This document shows, piece after piece, positions 47,913 through 59,384 of a stretch of DNA of 64,000 nucleotides. The notes under the pieces are model-generated. The model had not been told where the DNA came from. It made no database searches and saw only the letters and a program-made list of their open reading frames with translations. Numbering within the stretch: the first letter of the stretch is position 1; the number at the start of each line of letters is the position of its first letter. The translations under genes were made by a program, and so were the position numbers. The DNA is taken from the NCBI RefSeq assembly GCF_003086295.3, contig NC_092044.1, positions 71,972,528-72,036,527 on the forward strand. The letters are read 5' to 3'. This stretch comes from Arachis hypogaea. Taxonomy: Eukaryota; Streptophyta; Magnoliopsida; Fabales; Fabaceae.

Positions 47913-49013
47913 TTAGTTAGAATAAACATATCGTACCTTGGTCTTAGGTCTTGAGTGGTGTTCGGACTTAACTGAGAATGACCTCGAAGAATTAGCAAAC
48001 CTTTCTGGACTAAAACCTGAGTCCTTGGCTGATGCATTGTCGTCTGATCGATCACGAGGGTTACCTTCCACACTATGCTGCATCAGATTTGGACAGCGCT
48101 TGTAGTAATGACCGTACTTGTGGCAATTAGAGCATGCTCTCTTCTTCCTCAAAGAAGACCTCTTAGAAGGGGCTCCTTTACTTTTGACAACAAAGGGATC
48201 GTTGATGGCTTTCACGTTAACATTAGGAGTTGACTTGCCTTATTTGAGTGACTGCAGGCGGATAACTAAATTGACAAGTTCAGACTAGACTTCATCAAAG
48301 TCTACAAGATCCTTGCAAGCAATATCACATAGCTTGTTACAATTCGATGCCGATGCACCAACTCGAAACTTTAAGACCCTTTCGATGTCATCATTCACAG
48401 GCATTTCTGTGCTAATAAATTCATTCTTTGCATTCTTTGTCCACCTTTTGTAGATCAACAAATCTGGAAACTCAAGTATATTTTCGAACTTCATGACACA
48501 GAAAACATGACTACAGGGAATACCACGTGATTCAAACAGCTTGCACGAGCACGATAACGTATTCTTACTTCTATCGACTTCCACCCGTCGATCTTTGGCC
48601 GGGTCTTCGAGAGCAGTCACACTGAACTTGACCTTGTCCAAGGTTGTGCTTAGTACCTTGATATTCAAAGCCCCTGCCCTCTGAATCTCATTACGAATTT
48701 CCTTAAAAATGTTTCGAGTGAAATAACATGATGCAGATCTTTCATATACCTCCAACGAGGTAATCATCATTGGCTCTGAGCACTGAGACTTAAAGTCAGC
48801 TATTAATTCATTGTTTTGATACTCCTTTAAGGCCCTATCCAGGTTATGCATGAAGTCAATGAGGGTGTTCTTGTAATTAACATAAACCCTGATGAGAGAA
48901 TTTATACCTTCGCACTGTGATATCGTCCTTATGTAATCGAAAAACTTATCCCGGAGGAAACAATGGGACCACATCGCACGAGTTTCATACGTCTTTTCCA
49001 TCCAGGTACTCCT
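47913..49013 (-). pseudogene. FAR1/MULE-transposase-like gene, C-terminal part
   Basis: Minus strand. From the break at 49013: WMEKTYETRAMWSHCFLRDK and FFDYIRTISQCEGINSLIR, the end of a MULE transposase domain. Then SCSCKLFESRGIPCSHVFCV, the SWIM zinc finger (CxC...CxH). After DLVDFDEV the frame has TAG and, 16 codons on, TAA; the same frame then resumes with VNVKAINDPFVVKSKGAPSK and the zinc knuckle CSNCHKYGHYYKRC (CX2CX4HX4C). That is the domain order of FHY3/FAR1-like proteins and of Mutator-type transposases. The N-terminal FAR1 domain and catalytic half are absent, because LTR sequence starts at 49014. Intact relatives are transcription factors or transposases; this one is dead. Confidence 0.78.
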
Positions 49014-50180
49014 AACAATATCAATATTCATCATCCATTATCAACCACAACAACAACTCTCATCAACAACAATAATCATCATTACTCATTAACATCAACA
49101 ATTCCCCATAATCATCCTTAACCACAATATTCCAATGACACCAACAATTAACATCAATTCACATATAATCATTCATACACCAACAACTTTCAATCCTATC
49201 TTAGGGTCAACTAGCCTAAGTGTTCATGAATATTATATACTACATAGAGAAAACCAAAACCATACCTTGGCCGATCCTTAATATGCACCAAAACTCCAAA
49301 TTGAGCCCAAGACAAGCTTTCAAGCATAATCTATGCCACCAAGAATCTCCAACAAGCATCAACAAGCTCCAAACATCACCATAAACAAGCTATATGTACA
49401 TAAACCATCCTAAATCAACCTAGGATTCATTATAATTGAAATTTCACAAGAGTTTTAGTGCCTCTTACCTTGCCCAACAATTTTGGAAGCCAAAACCAAC
49501 ATCAATCAAAGGCTAGAGTATACCTAAACACTCAAAAATCACAAAACTTCACTTAGCCAAAACCCTAAAAACTCGAAACTTTAAGAAGAAGAATAGAAAA
49601 GATTTCATGGTTACCTCTCCAGTTTCTTTTATGGGATTTGTAGAGCTCTTCACAAGGAACGCGTGGCCACAAACAGTGCGGTGATCGGAGTTCTATAGCT
49701 CAAAATATGAGCTTGAGAAGATAAAGGTGAATAGTATCCATGGTGTTTCTCTTCTTCTTCTTCTTCTCAGCTGGTGTGGGTGTGTTTGTGATTGTGTTGT
49801 GCTAAGTTGGTTCATTAATGAACCCTTTTATATGTTGGGCTTGGGCCCGGTCCAACCCGTTAGCATTTTTAGCCCGTTCGGCCCAACTTTGGGCCAAATT
49901 TTTAATACTAACGTCCGGTTTTTCATTTCTAATATTTTTCTAAGGTTTTTTACTATTTTCACTTTTTCTCGTGCAGTACCGGGCAGACTTGAACCGGTTC
50001 AACCGATTTGACTGCCGCTTTGCAGTTTTTTACGGTTTTTCGCAGAAAACACATTTTCTAACTCAGAAAAACCTACTGAGTCCAAAAATCATATTTAAAT
50101 CCCCAAATTCTTATCCTAACTTTCTGAAATTTAATTTGGGCATTTAAATGATTTTATCCGTGAAAAATCCGGTTCTTACA
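49014..50180 (-). mobile_element. truncated 3' LTR of the chromovirus-like element
   Basis: Matches 59390-60564 base by base over most of its length, from AATATCAATATTCATC to GGTTCTTACA. About 2.4 kb of its outer (3') part is missing; it begins where FAR1-like coding sequence ends. A perfect palindrome GGTTCATTAATGAACC (49809-49824) abuts the minus-strand TATA-like ATATAAAAGGG (49823-49833). Confidence 0.85.
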
Positions 50181-50200
50181 TCCTCCCTTCCTTAAAAAGA
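50181..50200 (-). other. polypurine tract
   Basis: The minus strand reads AAGGAAGGGAGGA immediately before the LTR start TGTAAGAACC, the place and composition expected for plus-strand priming. Confidence 0.8.
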
Positions 50201-50867
50201 TTTTTGCCCTCGAAAATCCGAATCACGCGATGTAACTCCACGAAGCATCCTACTTTCAACGTTGCTAAGCCAACAAGTTGCCAAAGCATCTTGCTCACCT
50301 TCATCCTACCATGTCTATGTTCTCTCTCACCAACTCCTCCATAGAATAGTTCACTCAGATAGGCAGAAAATGAGCAGATCTGGTTAAGCGAACCACAATC
50401 ACCCAAACCGCATCAAATTCCGACCTAATCCTCAGCAAACCGGTCGCAAAATCCATCGCGATTCCTTCCCACTTCCACTGAGGAACCTCAAGAGGCTGTA
50501 GCATTCCTGACGACTTCTGATGCTCTATCTTCGCCTTCTGACACGTCAAACACTTGGATACCGCTGTAGCAGCATCATCTTTCATCCCAGGCCACCAGAA
50601 TCTTCTTTAAGTCATAATACATCTTCGTACTTCTGGGATGAATAGAAAATTCACTGTGATGAGCTTCCAACAACAAGTTTTGTCTCAAACTCCCGACATC
50701 TGGTATGCAAATTCTCCCCTTATACCTCCACAATCCCTCACCATCCTTGGTAAATTCTCCAAGCCTCTTCTCACCAACTGGTTAGAACAATTGTTGAAGC
50801 TTCAGCTCATCTTGTTGAGCCCTTTGAATCTCCGTCTTAAACGTACTTGAAATCTGCAACTAGTAAA
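50201..50867 (-). pseudogene. integrase remnant of the chromovirus-like element
   Basis: Minus strand from about 50867: LKLQQLF, a stop, GEKRLGEFTKDGEGLWRYKG and NLLEAHHSEFSIHPRSTKMY (HH part of the zinc domain). After a shift come FWWPGMKDD and KCLTCQKAKIEHQ (CC part), then QPLEVPQWKWEGIAMDF with the first catalytic Asp, and VWVIVVRLTRSAHFLPI. After a stop only YSMEELV survives before a deletion to the 3' end, so the second Asp and the Glu are gone. Dead. Confidence 0.82.
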
Positions 50868-52409
50868 GAGGACTGCTGATGTTGTTGGATTCTGACCTCC
50901 CTGCACTCGAAATGGATTTTTTGGAGCTACAAAAACCCAAATGGCGCACTCTCAATTGCGTTAGAAATTAGACATCCAGGGCTTTCCAGCAATATATAGT
51001 AGTTCATACTTTGCCCAAGTTTAGACGACGCAAACTGGCGTTCAACGCTAGCTTTCTGCTCTATTCTGGTGTTAAACGCTAGAAACAAGTTACAAACTGC
51101 CGTTTAACTCCAAAGAAAGCCTCTACATGTGAAAGCTTCAATGCTCAGCCCAAGCACACTTCAAGTGGGCCCGGAAGTGGATTTCTGCATCATTTACTTA
51201 TTTCAGTAACCCTAGTAACTAGTTTAGTATAAATAGAACTTTTTACTATTGTACTCACATCTTTTCATCATCCTTGATCTTGGGATCATGTCTTTTTCCC
51301 TATTTTCGAATTCATATGCCATTTGGGGAGGCTGGCCATTCGGCCATGCCTGGACCTTCATCACTTATGTATTTTCAACGGTGGAGTTTCTACACACCAT
51401 AGATTAAGGTGTGGAGCTCTGCTGTTCCTCGAGTATTAATGCATAGTACTATTGTTCTTCTATTCAATTCATGCTGATTCTTATTCTAAGATATTCATTC
51501 ACACACAAGAACATGATGAATGTGATGATTATGTGACACTCATCACCATTCTCACTTATGAACGCGTGATTGATAACCATTTCCGTTCTATATGAAAACA
51601 AGCTTGAATGTATATCTCTTGAGTTTCTAATCAACGATTCACATTGACTCCCCTCTAACAATGGGGCATCTGAATCTGAGATTAGAATCTTCGTGGCATA
51701 GGCAAGAATCAATTGGAAGCATTCCTGAGATCCAAAAAGTCTAAACCTTGTCTGTGGTATTCCGAGTAGGATCTAGGATGGGATGACTGTGACGAGCTTC
51801 AAACTCATGATTTGTAGGGCGTAGTGACAGACGTAAAAGGATAGTAAATCCTATTCCTACACGATATAGAACCAACAGCTGATTAGCCATACGATATCTG
51901 TGCATGGTATTTTTCATCCAAGATGAGAAATCTGACAGTTGATTAGCCGTACAGAAATCGTAGAGGACCATTTTCACTGAGAGGACGGAAAGTAGCCATT
52001 GACAACGGTGACACCCAACATACAGCTTGCCATGGAAAGGAGTATGAATGATTGGATGAAGGCAATAGGAAAGCAGAGATTTAGAAGGAACAATGCATCT
52101 CCATACGCTTATCTGAAACTTCCACCAATGAATTACATAAGTATCTCTATCTTTATTTTATGTTTATTTACATTTTAATTATCAAAACTCCATAACCATT
52201 TGGATCCGCCTGACTGAAATTTACAAGATGACCATAGCTTGCTTCAAGCCGACAATCTCTATGGGATCAACCCTTACTCACGTAAGGTTTATTAATTGGA
52301 CAACCCAGTGCACCTGCTGATTAGTTGTGCGAAGTTGTGACAAAGAGTTGAGATTACAATTGTGCATACCAAGTTGTTGGTGCCTTTGAGATCACAATTT
52401 CGTGCACCA
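50868..52409 (+). mobile_element. family C LTR fragment in plus orientation
   Basis: From GGACTGCTGATGTTGTTGG it aligns, inverted, with 25455 down to 23996; the first roughly 200 bases of U3 are missing. TATA box at 51238-51246, palindromic GGCCATTCGGCC near 51331. A first LTR-like end, GTGCATACCA, is at 52371. It is followed by AGTTGTTGGTGCC (like the start of a tRNA-Asp primer site), then a second LTR end, ATCACAATTTCGTGCACCA, at 52409. It sits where pol of the host element should be. Confidence 0.75.
51238..51246 (+). promoter_or_regulatory. TATA box of family C LTR fragment
   Basis: TATAAATAG, same box and context as the minus-strand family C LTRs, so this one would fire rightward. Confidence 0.5.
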
Positions 52410-53209
52410 AGTTCCCAACTAGTATTCCCTCCATGAGTGTTACTTGACGAGGCTACCATCCTTGCATAATCTTCTACAACCCTCGCAGTGTCCACCAATT
52501 CCAAAAATCTCCTCATCTCCAGTGGAGCCACACCGCGTCTGATATCTTTCCTCCGCCCTACTTCATATTTAATGCATTTCCATCCCTCATAGGACCCAGA
52601 AGTACCCTGACTTATCCTCGAGAACCTACAGAGTTCCTTAAACTTGCTGGTGTATTCTGCTATAGTCATGGACCCTTGCTTCAGCTCTAAGAGCTCCAAT
52701 GCTCTGGCCTCCCTTAATGACTCATGAAAGTACTTCTTGTAGAAAGCTTCCTCGAATAATGCCCAGGTAATGTTCACATTCTGTTGGCATAGCAGTTGGC
52801 GCTCTCCTTGCCACCATTGCTGAGCTTCTCCCACTAGTTGATAAGTCGCATATTCCACAAACTTGTCATATGGTACATGTTGAGTTAGCAATGCACGCTC
52901 CATAGCTTGGAACCAGTTGTTTGCTTCTGTATGGTTTGTCGAACCATTGAAAACCGGCGGGTCATCTTTCTAAAAAGCAGGTTGAGTTCTCGGAACACCT
53001 CTCAAGCTGTCCTCAGCACCTTCTCCATTTTCGTTTTTGCTTCCGGCCTGTTGGGCTAACCTCTGCACAGCTTGCAGAGTCGCAGCAGCATTCGCCTTCA
53101 TGGTGTTTGCCAAATTCGCCATCGCTGCCATGAACTCGGCATGGTTATCAGCCAGTTTCTCATTCCTACTCTCTCGTGAACGTGCTCGACCTCGTCTGCG
53201 AGTGGCCAT
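52410..53209 (-). pseudogene. gag of the chromovirus-like element
   Basis: Start ATG 53207-53209 (MATRRRGRARSRESRNEK). A coiled-coil-like Ala-rich stretch, then a TAG after RTQPAF, in frame with KDDPPVFNGS and the gag core AMERALLTQHVPYDKFVEYA, LVGEAQQWWQGERQLL, FEEAFYKKYFHES and MTIAEYTSKFKELCRFSR. It runs into the family C LTR at 52409, so the C-terminus with any zinc knuckle is lost. A capsid-like gag typical of chromoviruses. Confidence 0.85.
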
Positions 53210-53414
53210 TGGGTTTCCTGTCTACACCAGACAATCGATATCGAGGTGATCAGTCCCAATATCAAAATCCTAGTGTTTCAATTATCCCAAATAGGCACTG
53301 ACAAACAAGCATGCTATACAATATCAAACAGATAACCTAATAGCATCAAAGAAAAGACACACAGAGTATGCAATGAAGCACAATCGGTCCATCCCTCAGA
53401 CTCACGAAGACGAA
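53210..53414 (-). other. leader between primer site and gag
   Basis: Short untranslated leader of the chromovirus-like element; nothing else seen. Confidence 0.5.
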
Positions 53415-53428
53415 CCACTTTGATACCA
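53415..53428 (-). other. primer binding site, tRNA-Met type
   Basis: The minus strand reads TGGTATCAAAGTGG, five bases inside the LTR end. TGGTATCA agrees with the initiator tRNA-Met complement; the rest is diverged. Confidence 0.65.
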
Positions 53429-53433
53429 CTAAA

Positions 53434-55834
53434 TGTAACACCCCAATAGGCCTAAGCTTTACCTCGCATCGTAAATAAAAGATTAATCAAGGATTACGAC
53501 AGTTCTAAGCTCATACATATGATATATAGAAGGAATAATATTATCTAGAAGCCTGATCAAGGATGTAGTTCAAAAACAAGATTTAAAAGCACAAAACAAA
53601 CTAACGAAGCATCTAACTCAAAGCACAAGGAACAGATGTGACATAAACAAAGTAATAGTGTAATAGTATAGTATCATAGGAAACAAGCCACGGCTCGCGG
53701 AGTTTAAGCCGGCTAGTCAGATATACAGATAAAAGGAAACTGAAGTTTAAAATAGCTTATACAAGTTTTGTTCTCTCTCAAATACAAGCCTCTAGGCCAA
53801 AATAAAAATACAATATTGAGAGATATCTATTAATAAACAAAATAAATCAAAGAGACTCATAAGGTATCCGTATCCTCCGCTTCTGTCACCAACCAAACAA
53901 CTCACCGAAGTGGGTTGTGACCTGCATCTGAAAAACATAACAGAGATATGGTATGAGAACCGGAGGTTCTTAGTATGGTAACAGTGCCCAGTGATGTAGG
54001 ATATAAGACCCCAGGACGCTAAAGGCAATCCTAGACTATATATTCATCATAAGATTCAAACTTAAAGTATTCTAAAACAAATAAACATAACTGTATAAAT
54101 CTTAACATAACTAAACTGGGTATTCTAACTTAAGGAATTTCTATGCTAACTAAACACCGCTGTCCCACAGCCTTCACCTACCTAACCTCTATGCGATCCC
54201 ATCGCTACCGCCTTCCGAACCTCTCCAATCCTAGTAGAAAGCACAAGTATATACAAAACAAGTAAAACACAAGTAGAAGCATATATAGAAATTAACACAA
54301 ATAGCAATTAGACATGTTATACAGATAGGAAAACAATGTCAAGTTGGCAGAGCATACAAACAGGTAGAAAATGCATATGATGAATGCCTACCCTACTGGA
54401 TGTGATATCACATTGTCGGTTCAACTGCCAACCCGACACATCTCTATGGAGATGTTGCCCTTCGGATTCAAGGTGTGGGAACCTCCGAGATATAGTGGTT
54501 GGATCACTATCCAAGGTTTTGCACCTGTACGCTCTAATGATCTGAAGGGATGCAAGCGGGATCCATTGCCACCGACCTCACATCTAAGTGCAAGCGGGAT
54601 TAACCACCGTCCTTACGCCGCCGTCGCTACCTCGACAGGCGGGATTAACCACCGTCCCTACCGGGCGCATAGCGTATCATAATTTCAATATACAAATAAT
54701 ACACCAGTGGTTTTTAGAAAACATTTTCAATATATCATGGATCCATCATCTCATTCAGAGTTCTCGACTCATCTCAACCACTGTCAATTCAACATTTCCA
54801 TTCTTCACTCCCACTATACCAACCCATCCTCAGTGCACTAGAAACCTAAACCTCCATTCGCTAATTTGTCATAATAATCATCACCTAAAACCCTTAGCTT
54901 ATCCCCAATGTTCTCCTACTCAAAATTAGCCAAAAAGCCTTAAAATGGTGTTATAGAAGCTTCCAATCTTGTTGGGAAGGTGAAATAGTTTAAAACAAGT
55001 TTAAATTTGTGAAACAAAGCGTGTGTAGACGCACAGGGGTGTGCGTCCACACGTCCAGGAAGATTTTAAAAGTGTGTGTACGCACAGGGGATGTGCGTAC
55101 GCATAGGTACTAAAATATTAAAGTCTGTTCACTCACACAACCTGTGCTAGCGCCCCTAACAGACTGGCCTTCCCAACGTGTGCGTGCGCACAGGGCCGTG
55201 CGTACGCACATGTTGCAATTCTTCGTTAGTGTGTGTGCGCACAAGCTGTGCTGACGCTACAAACAGTGAGCCTCCCTCTGCGTGTGCGGACACACAGGTC
55301 TGTGCGTGTGCACATATTTAAATTTTCGCAGAGGTGTGTGTGCGCACACATCAGGAATCATTAAATTATGCAACTTTGTAGAATTTCAGATTTTTACACC
55401 AATCTTTGAATGATCATAACTTCCTCTACGAATTCCAATTTTTACAAACTTTATATCGATTCGAAGGGTATTGAATAAACTTCAATTCTAAACCAGTTTC
55501 AATAGATTTTGAAAAGTGAGGCATTATTTATGATCAGACAAAGTTCACCAAATGTCAACTTTTACCAAAACTCACAAGAATCTCAATTTACCAACTTTCA
55601 TAACTCAAACCAACCAAAACCACATTAATTCTTTCACATATCAAAATTTACCATTTGCCAAACTCCAATTTACCTCTCCACCATATATAATCATCAATTC
55701 TCACTATCAAATACATAATAATACCCTTACTAACCATCATCATTAGTAATTTCAACATCAAACTCTAACATCATACTATCAACATCAATATAGCCATTTA
55801 TCAACAATCCCAACACTCACCCTCAATTACCAAC
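53434..55834 (-). mobile_element. 5' LTR of the chromovirus-like element, inner part
   Basis: Plus strand begins TGTAACACCCC (LTR end on the minus strand) and runs to CCAAC at 55830-55834, where the solo LTR is inserted. With 59385-60564 it makes an LTR of about 3.57 kb, against 3.55 kb for the solo copy. Contains the GTGTGCGTACGCAC array at 55022-55350. Confidence 0.82.
55022..55350. repeat. GTGTGCG/CGCACAC palindromic words, array 1
   Basis: About nine self-complementary alternating purine-pyrimidine words such as TGTGCGTACGCA and GTGTGTGCGCACA in 330 bp, spaced irregularly. The same array is at 57514-57850. Confidence 0.7.
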
Positions 55835-56789
55835 TGTAACACCTAATTAACCTAAGCCTTACCTCGCGTCGTAAAGTAAAGGTTAATCAAAGGTTACCGT
55901 AGTTCTAAGCTTATACATATCATATATAGAAGGAATTAATAATATCTAAAAGCCTGATGAAGGATATAGTCCAAAAACAGGAATTGAAAAGCGCAAAACG
56001 TACTAGCAAAGCTAATAACTTAAAGCACAAGGAACAGATGTACTATAAACAAAATAATAGTATTATAGTATAATATCATGAGAAACTAGTCACGACACGC
56101 AGAGTTTAAGCTGGCTAGCCATATACAGAAGACCAGACAGTAAAAATAGCTTATATAAGTTTTATCCTCTCAAATACAAGCCTCTAGGCAAAACAAAATA
56201 CAAGAGTGATAGTCATATTCAAAATAAATCCAAAGACTCAAAAAGAATATCCAGATCCTCTGATGCTGTCACCAACCAGACAACTTACCGAGGTGGGTTG
56301 CGACCTGCATCTGAAAAATACAACAGAAAATATGGTATGAGAACCGGAGGTTCTTAGTATGGTAACAGTGTCCAGTGATGTTCAAACTTCAAGCATTCTA
56401 AACCAAATAAGCATAATATAAATCTTAACATAACTAAACCATAGCACCATAAAAGGGTAATCTATCTTAGGGGATTTCTAATCTAGTTAAATACCGCTGT
56501 GCCCCACAACCCTCTCCACCCTACCCTCCGTGCGATCCCCTCACCACCGCCTACCTAACCTCCTCAACACCGGACAATCACAATTAATGCAAGCAAGTAA
56601 GACACAAATAATATTCAATATTCATATACAACAAGTAATTCAAGAAGCAAGTAAACATGTTATACAATTAGGCAAACTCAAGTAAACAAGGCAAGTAAGC
56701 GCATAGAAGATGCATATGATGAATGTCTATCCTATTGGCTCGTGATATCACTTGTCGGTCTATGAATGCCAACCCGACACATCCTTTCG

Positions 56790-57160
56790 GATGTCGCCTT
56801 TCTGCCACGTCTGAGGATATAGCGCCTGGCACACTTTTGTTCCGAGGATATAATGCCTGGCTCACTATCGTTCCGAGGATATAGTGCCTGGCCCACTTGC
56901 ATGCTCAATCCGAGGATATAGTGCCTGGCACACTCTTGTGGCAGAGAAGGAAAACAACAACACATATAACTCATCACAAATCATTCCAAGGATATAGTGC
57001 CTGGCATACTATCATTCCAAGGATATAGTGCCTGGCACACTTTTCATGTCCAACAAAATCCATCACCTCAATTCATTACCAGCCATCACCATTTCTCATC
57101 TCAATCCACTTTCAATAATCAATTCTCAACATTCCAAGGATATAGTGCTGCACACTCTCA
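56790..57160. repeat. irregular minisatellite in solo LTR
   Basis: Seven copies of CCGAGGATATAGTGCCTGGC or its CCAAGGATATAG variant, 30-90 bp apart. The matching part of the surrounding LTR (54440-54660) instead repeats GCGGGATTAACCACCGTCC twice. Confidence 0.7.
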
Positions 57161-57513
57161 ACATTCATCAAAATCCTCATTTTATTCTAGGAGTCCTCAA
57201 CTCATCGTAACCATCTCTAATATCATAATTATTCCACCTCGAATTCATTGTTTCATCAGTTTCTCAATTCATTGTCAGTACTTGCCAAGTTCACTACTCT
57301 TCCTTCTCTCTTAACCACACTTATCCTCTATACACCAGAACCCTAGACATCCGTCTGCTAACTTTTCAAAATAATCATCAACTAAAACCTGTAGCTTATT
57401 TCCCATATTCCCATACTCAAAAACAAGCCCAAAAGCCTTAAACTAGTGTTATAGAAGCTTACAACCTTGTTGGGAAGGTAGAATAGTTGAAAACAAAGTA
57501 AAATTTGAGAAAC

Positions 57514-57850
57514 AGGGCGTGTGCGTCCGCACAGGGGTGTGCGTGCGCACGCCTAGGAAATTCTTAAAAGTGTGCATACGTACAGGGGTGTGTGTACGGA
57601 CAGGTATCAAAACATAAAAAGGTCTATTCACTCGCACAACCTATGCCAACGCCCCCAACAGACTGGCCTCCCCAACGTGTGCGTGCACATAGGTCTGTGC
57701 GTATGCACAGGTTGTAATTTTTTATTGGTGTGCGCGCGCACAAGCTATGCCAGCGCCGCAAGCATATTGCCTACCTCTGTGTATGCAGATGCACAGGTCT
57801 GTGCGTGCACACAGGTCACAATTTTCGCAAAGTGTACGTGCGCACATACC
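57514..57850. repeat. GTGTGCG/CGCACAC palindromic words, array 2
   Basis: Homologous to array 1 within the solo LTR: GTGCGTCCGCACAGGGGTG, GTGTGCGTGCACA, GTGCGCGCGCACAA and similar words. Confidence 0.7.
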
Positions 57851-59384
57851 ATAAAACTCAGAATTATGTAACTTTGCAGAATTTCAAGTTCTCAACACCA
57901 ACTTTGAATGATCATAACTTCCTCTACAAAATTCCAAATTTCACAAACTTTATATCGATTGAAAGGGTTTTCAAAGATCTTTAATTCTAAACAAATTTCA
58001 ACCAACTTTGAAAACCGAGGCAAAAGTTATGATCAGACAAAGTTCACCAAAATTCAACTTTTACCCAAAATCACAATTTCCTCAATTCCTTTATAAAACA
58101 CAACCAAAACCAAACCAACCAAATCCAAACTCCACTTTTCATCAAAATCAACCCTCTATATCATATTACACCAAACTTACCACATTTTTCTTTCCTCTTT
58201 CCTCATTCACAACATCACATCAATAGATTACATATATCCAACCTTATTAACAATTTCCAACTACATTACCAATCAATTCACATCAATATCACATTTATCA
58301 ACACAATTCACTCCTCAACTTCACAATCTTTCAACCTCATCATATCCACATCAAGCATTACAATTAAACTCAACATTCATCAAAACATCAAAAATCATCA
58401 TATACCATCATTCAACAACTTAACAACCATTCAAATCCAAACCTATCCTATGGGTCACTAGCCTAAGTGTCCATGAATATTATATACTACATAGAGGAAG
58501 CTGAAACCATACCTTGGCCGATTCTCTTTATGAACCAAACGAGCTTTCAACCAAATTCCAACCACCAATGTAACTCCAACAAGCTCCAAACTCACAAAAT
58601 CAAGCTATACACATATAAATCACCACAAAATCAACCTAGGTTCCATTTAAACATAATATCACAAGGGTTTAGTGGCTCTTACCTTTTCCAACAGATTTGA
58701 GAGCAAAAATCCAATGCTAAGCAAGGATTAGAGCAAACCTAAACATCCAAAATCACAAAAACTCATTTAACCCCAATCCCTAAAAACCCAAAATTTAGAG
58801 GAGAGGAACTGGGAAGATTTTGAACTTTCCTTACTAGTTTCTTACATGGGTTTTGTAGAGCTCTTCACAAGGAACACATAGCCGCTAACAGCACGCAAAT
58901 TAGAGCACCATAGCTTAAGATATTAGCTTGGAAAAATTGAAGTGAATAGTGCTCAAGGGTTTCTCTTCTCCCTCTTCTCTTCAGCTGGGTGTGTGTGTGT
59001 TTGGGTTCATTAATGAACCCTTATATATGTTGCACTTGGGCCCAACTTGGGCCCGGTTCAACCTGTTAGCGTTTTTAGCCCGTTTGGCTCGACTTCGCCA
59101 AACTTTTAACACTAACACCTGGTTATCCATCTCCAATATTTTTCTAAGGTTTTCGGTTGTTTTTACTACTTCTAGTGCAGCACCAAGCAGACTTAAACCG
59201 GTTCAACCGGTTCGACTGTCGGTTTGTGATTTTTCACAGTTTTTCGCAAAAAACACATTTTCTGACTCGGAAGGAGCTACTGAGTTCAAAAATCATATTT
59301 AAATTCCCAAATTCTCATCCTAACTTTCCGGAATTTAATTTGGGCATTTAAATAATTTTATTCGTAAAAACGCCAATTCTTACA

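Larger units (their letters stand above)
55835..59384 (-). mobile_element. solo LTR inserted in related LTR, TSD CCAAC
   Basis: TGTAACACC at 55835 to TTCTTACA at 59384, 3550 bp, flanked by CCAAC at 55830-55834 and 59385-59389. No primer site, gag or pol. Same family as the LTR it splits (similar start, end, palindromic array), but clearly diverged by eye. GGGTTCATTAATGAACCC palindrome at 59003-59020 next to a TATA-like TTATATAT. Confidence 0.87.

Noticed and set aside
54371..54929. Overlapping plus-strand ORFs of about 105-113 codons
   Set aside because: In the LTR of the chromovirus-like element; the GCGGGATTAACCACCGTCC repeat makes them look structured, with no protein motif.
57449..57871. 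ORFs with repeated RTHTPVRTHTP-like residues
   Set aside because: Translation of the GTGTGCG palindromic array; compositional.
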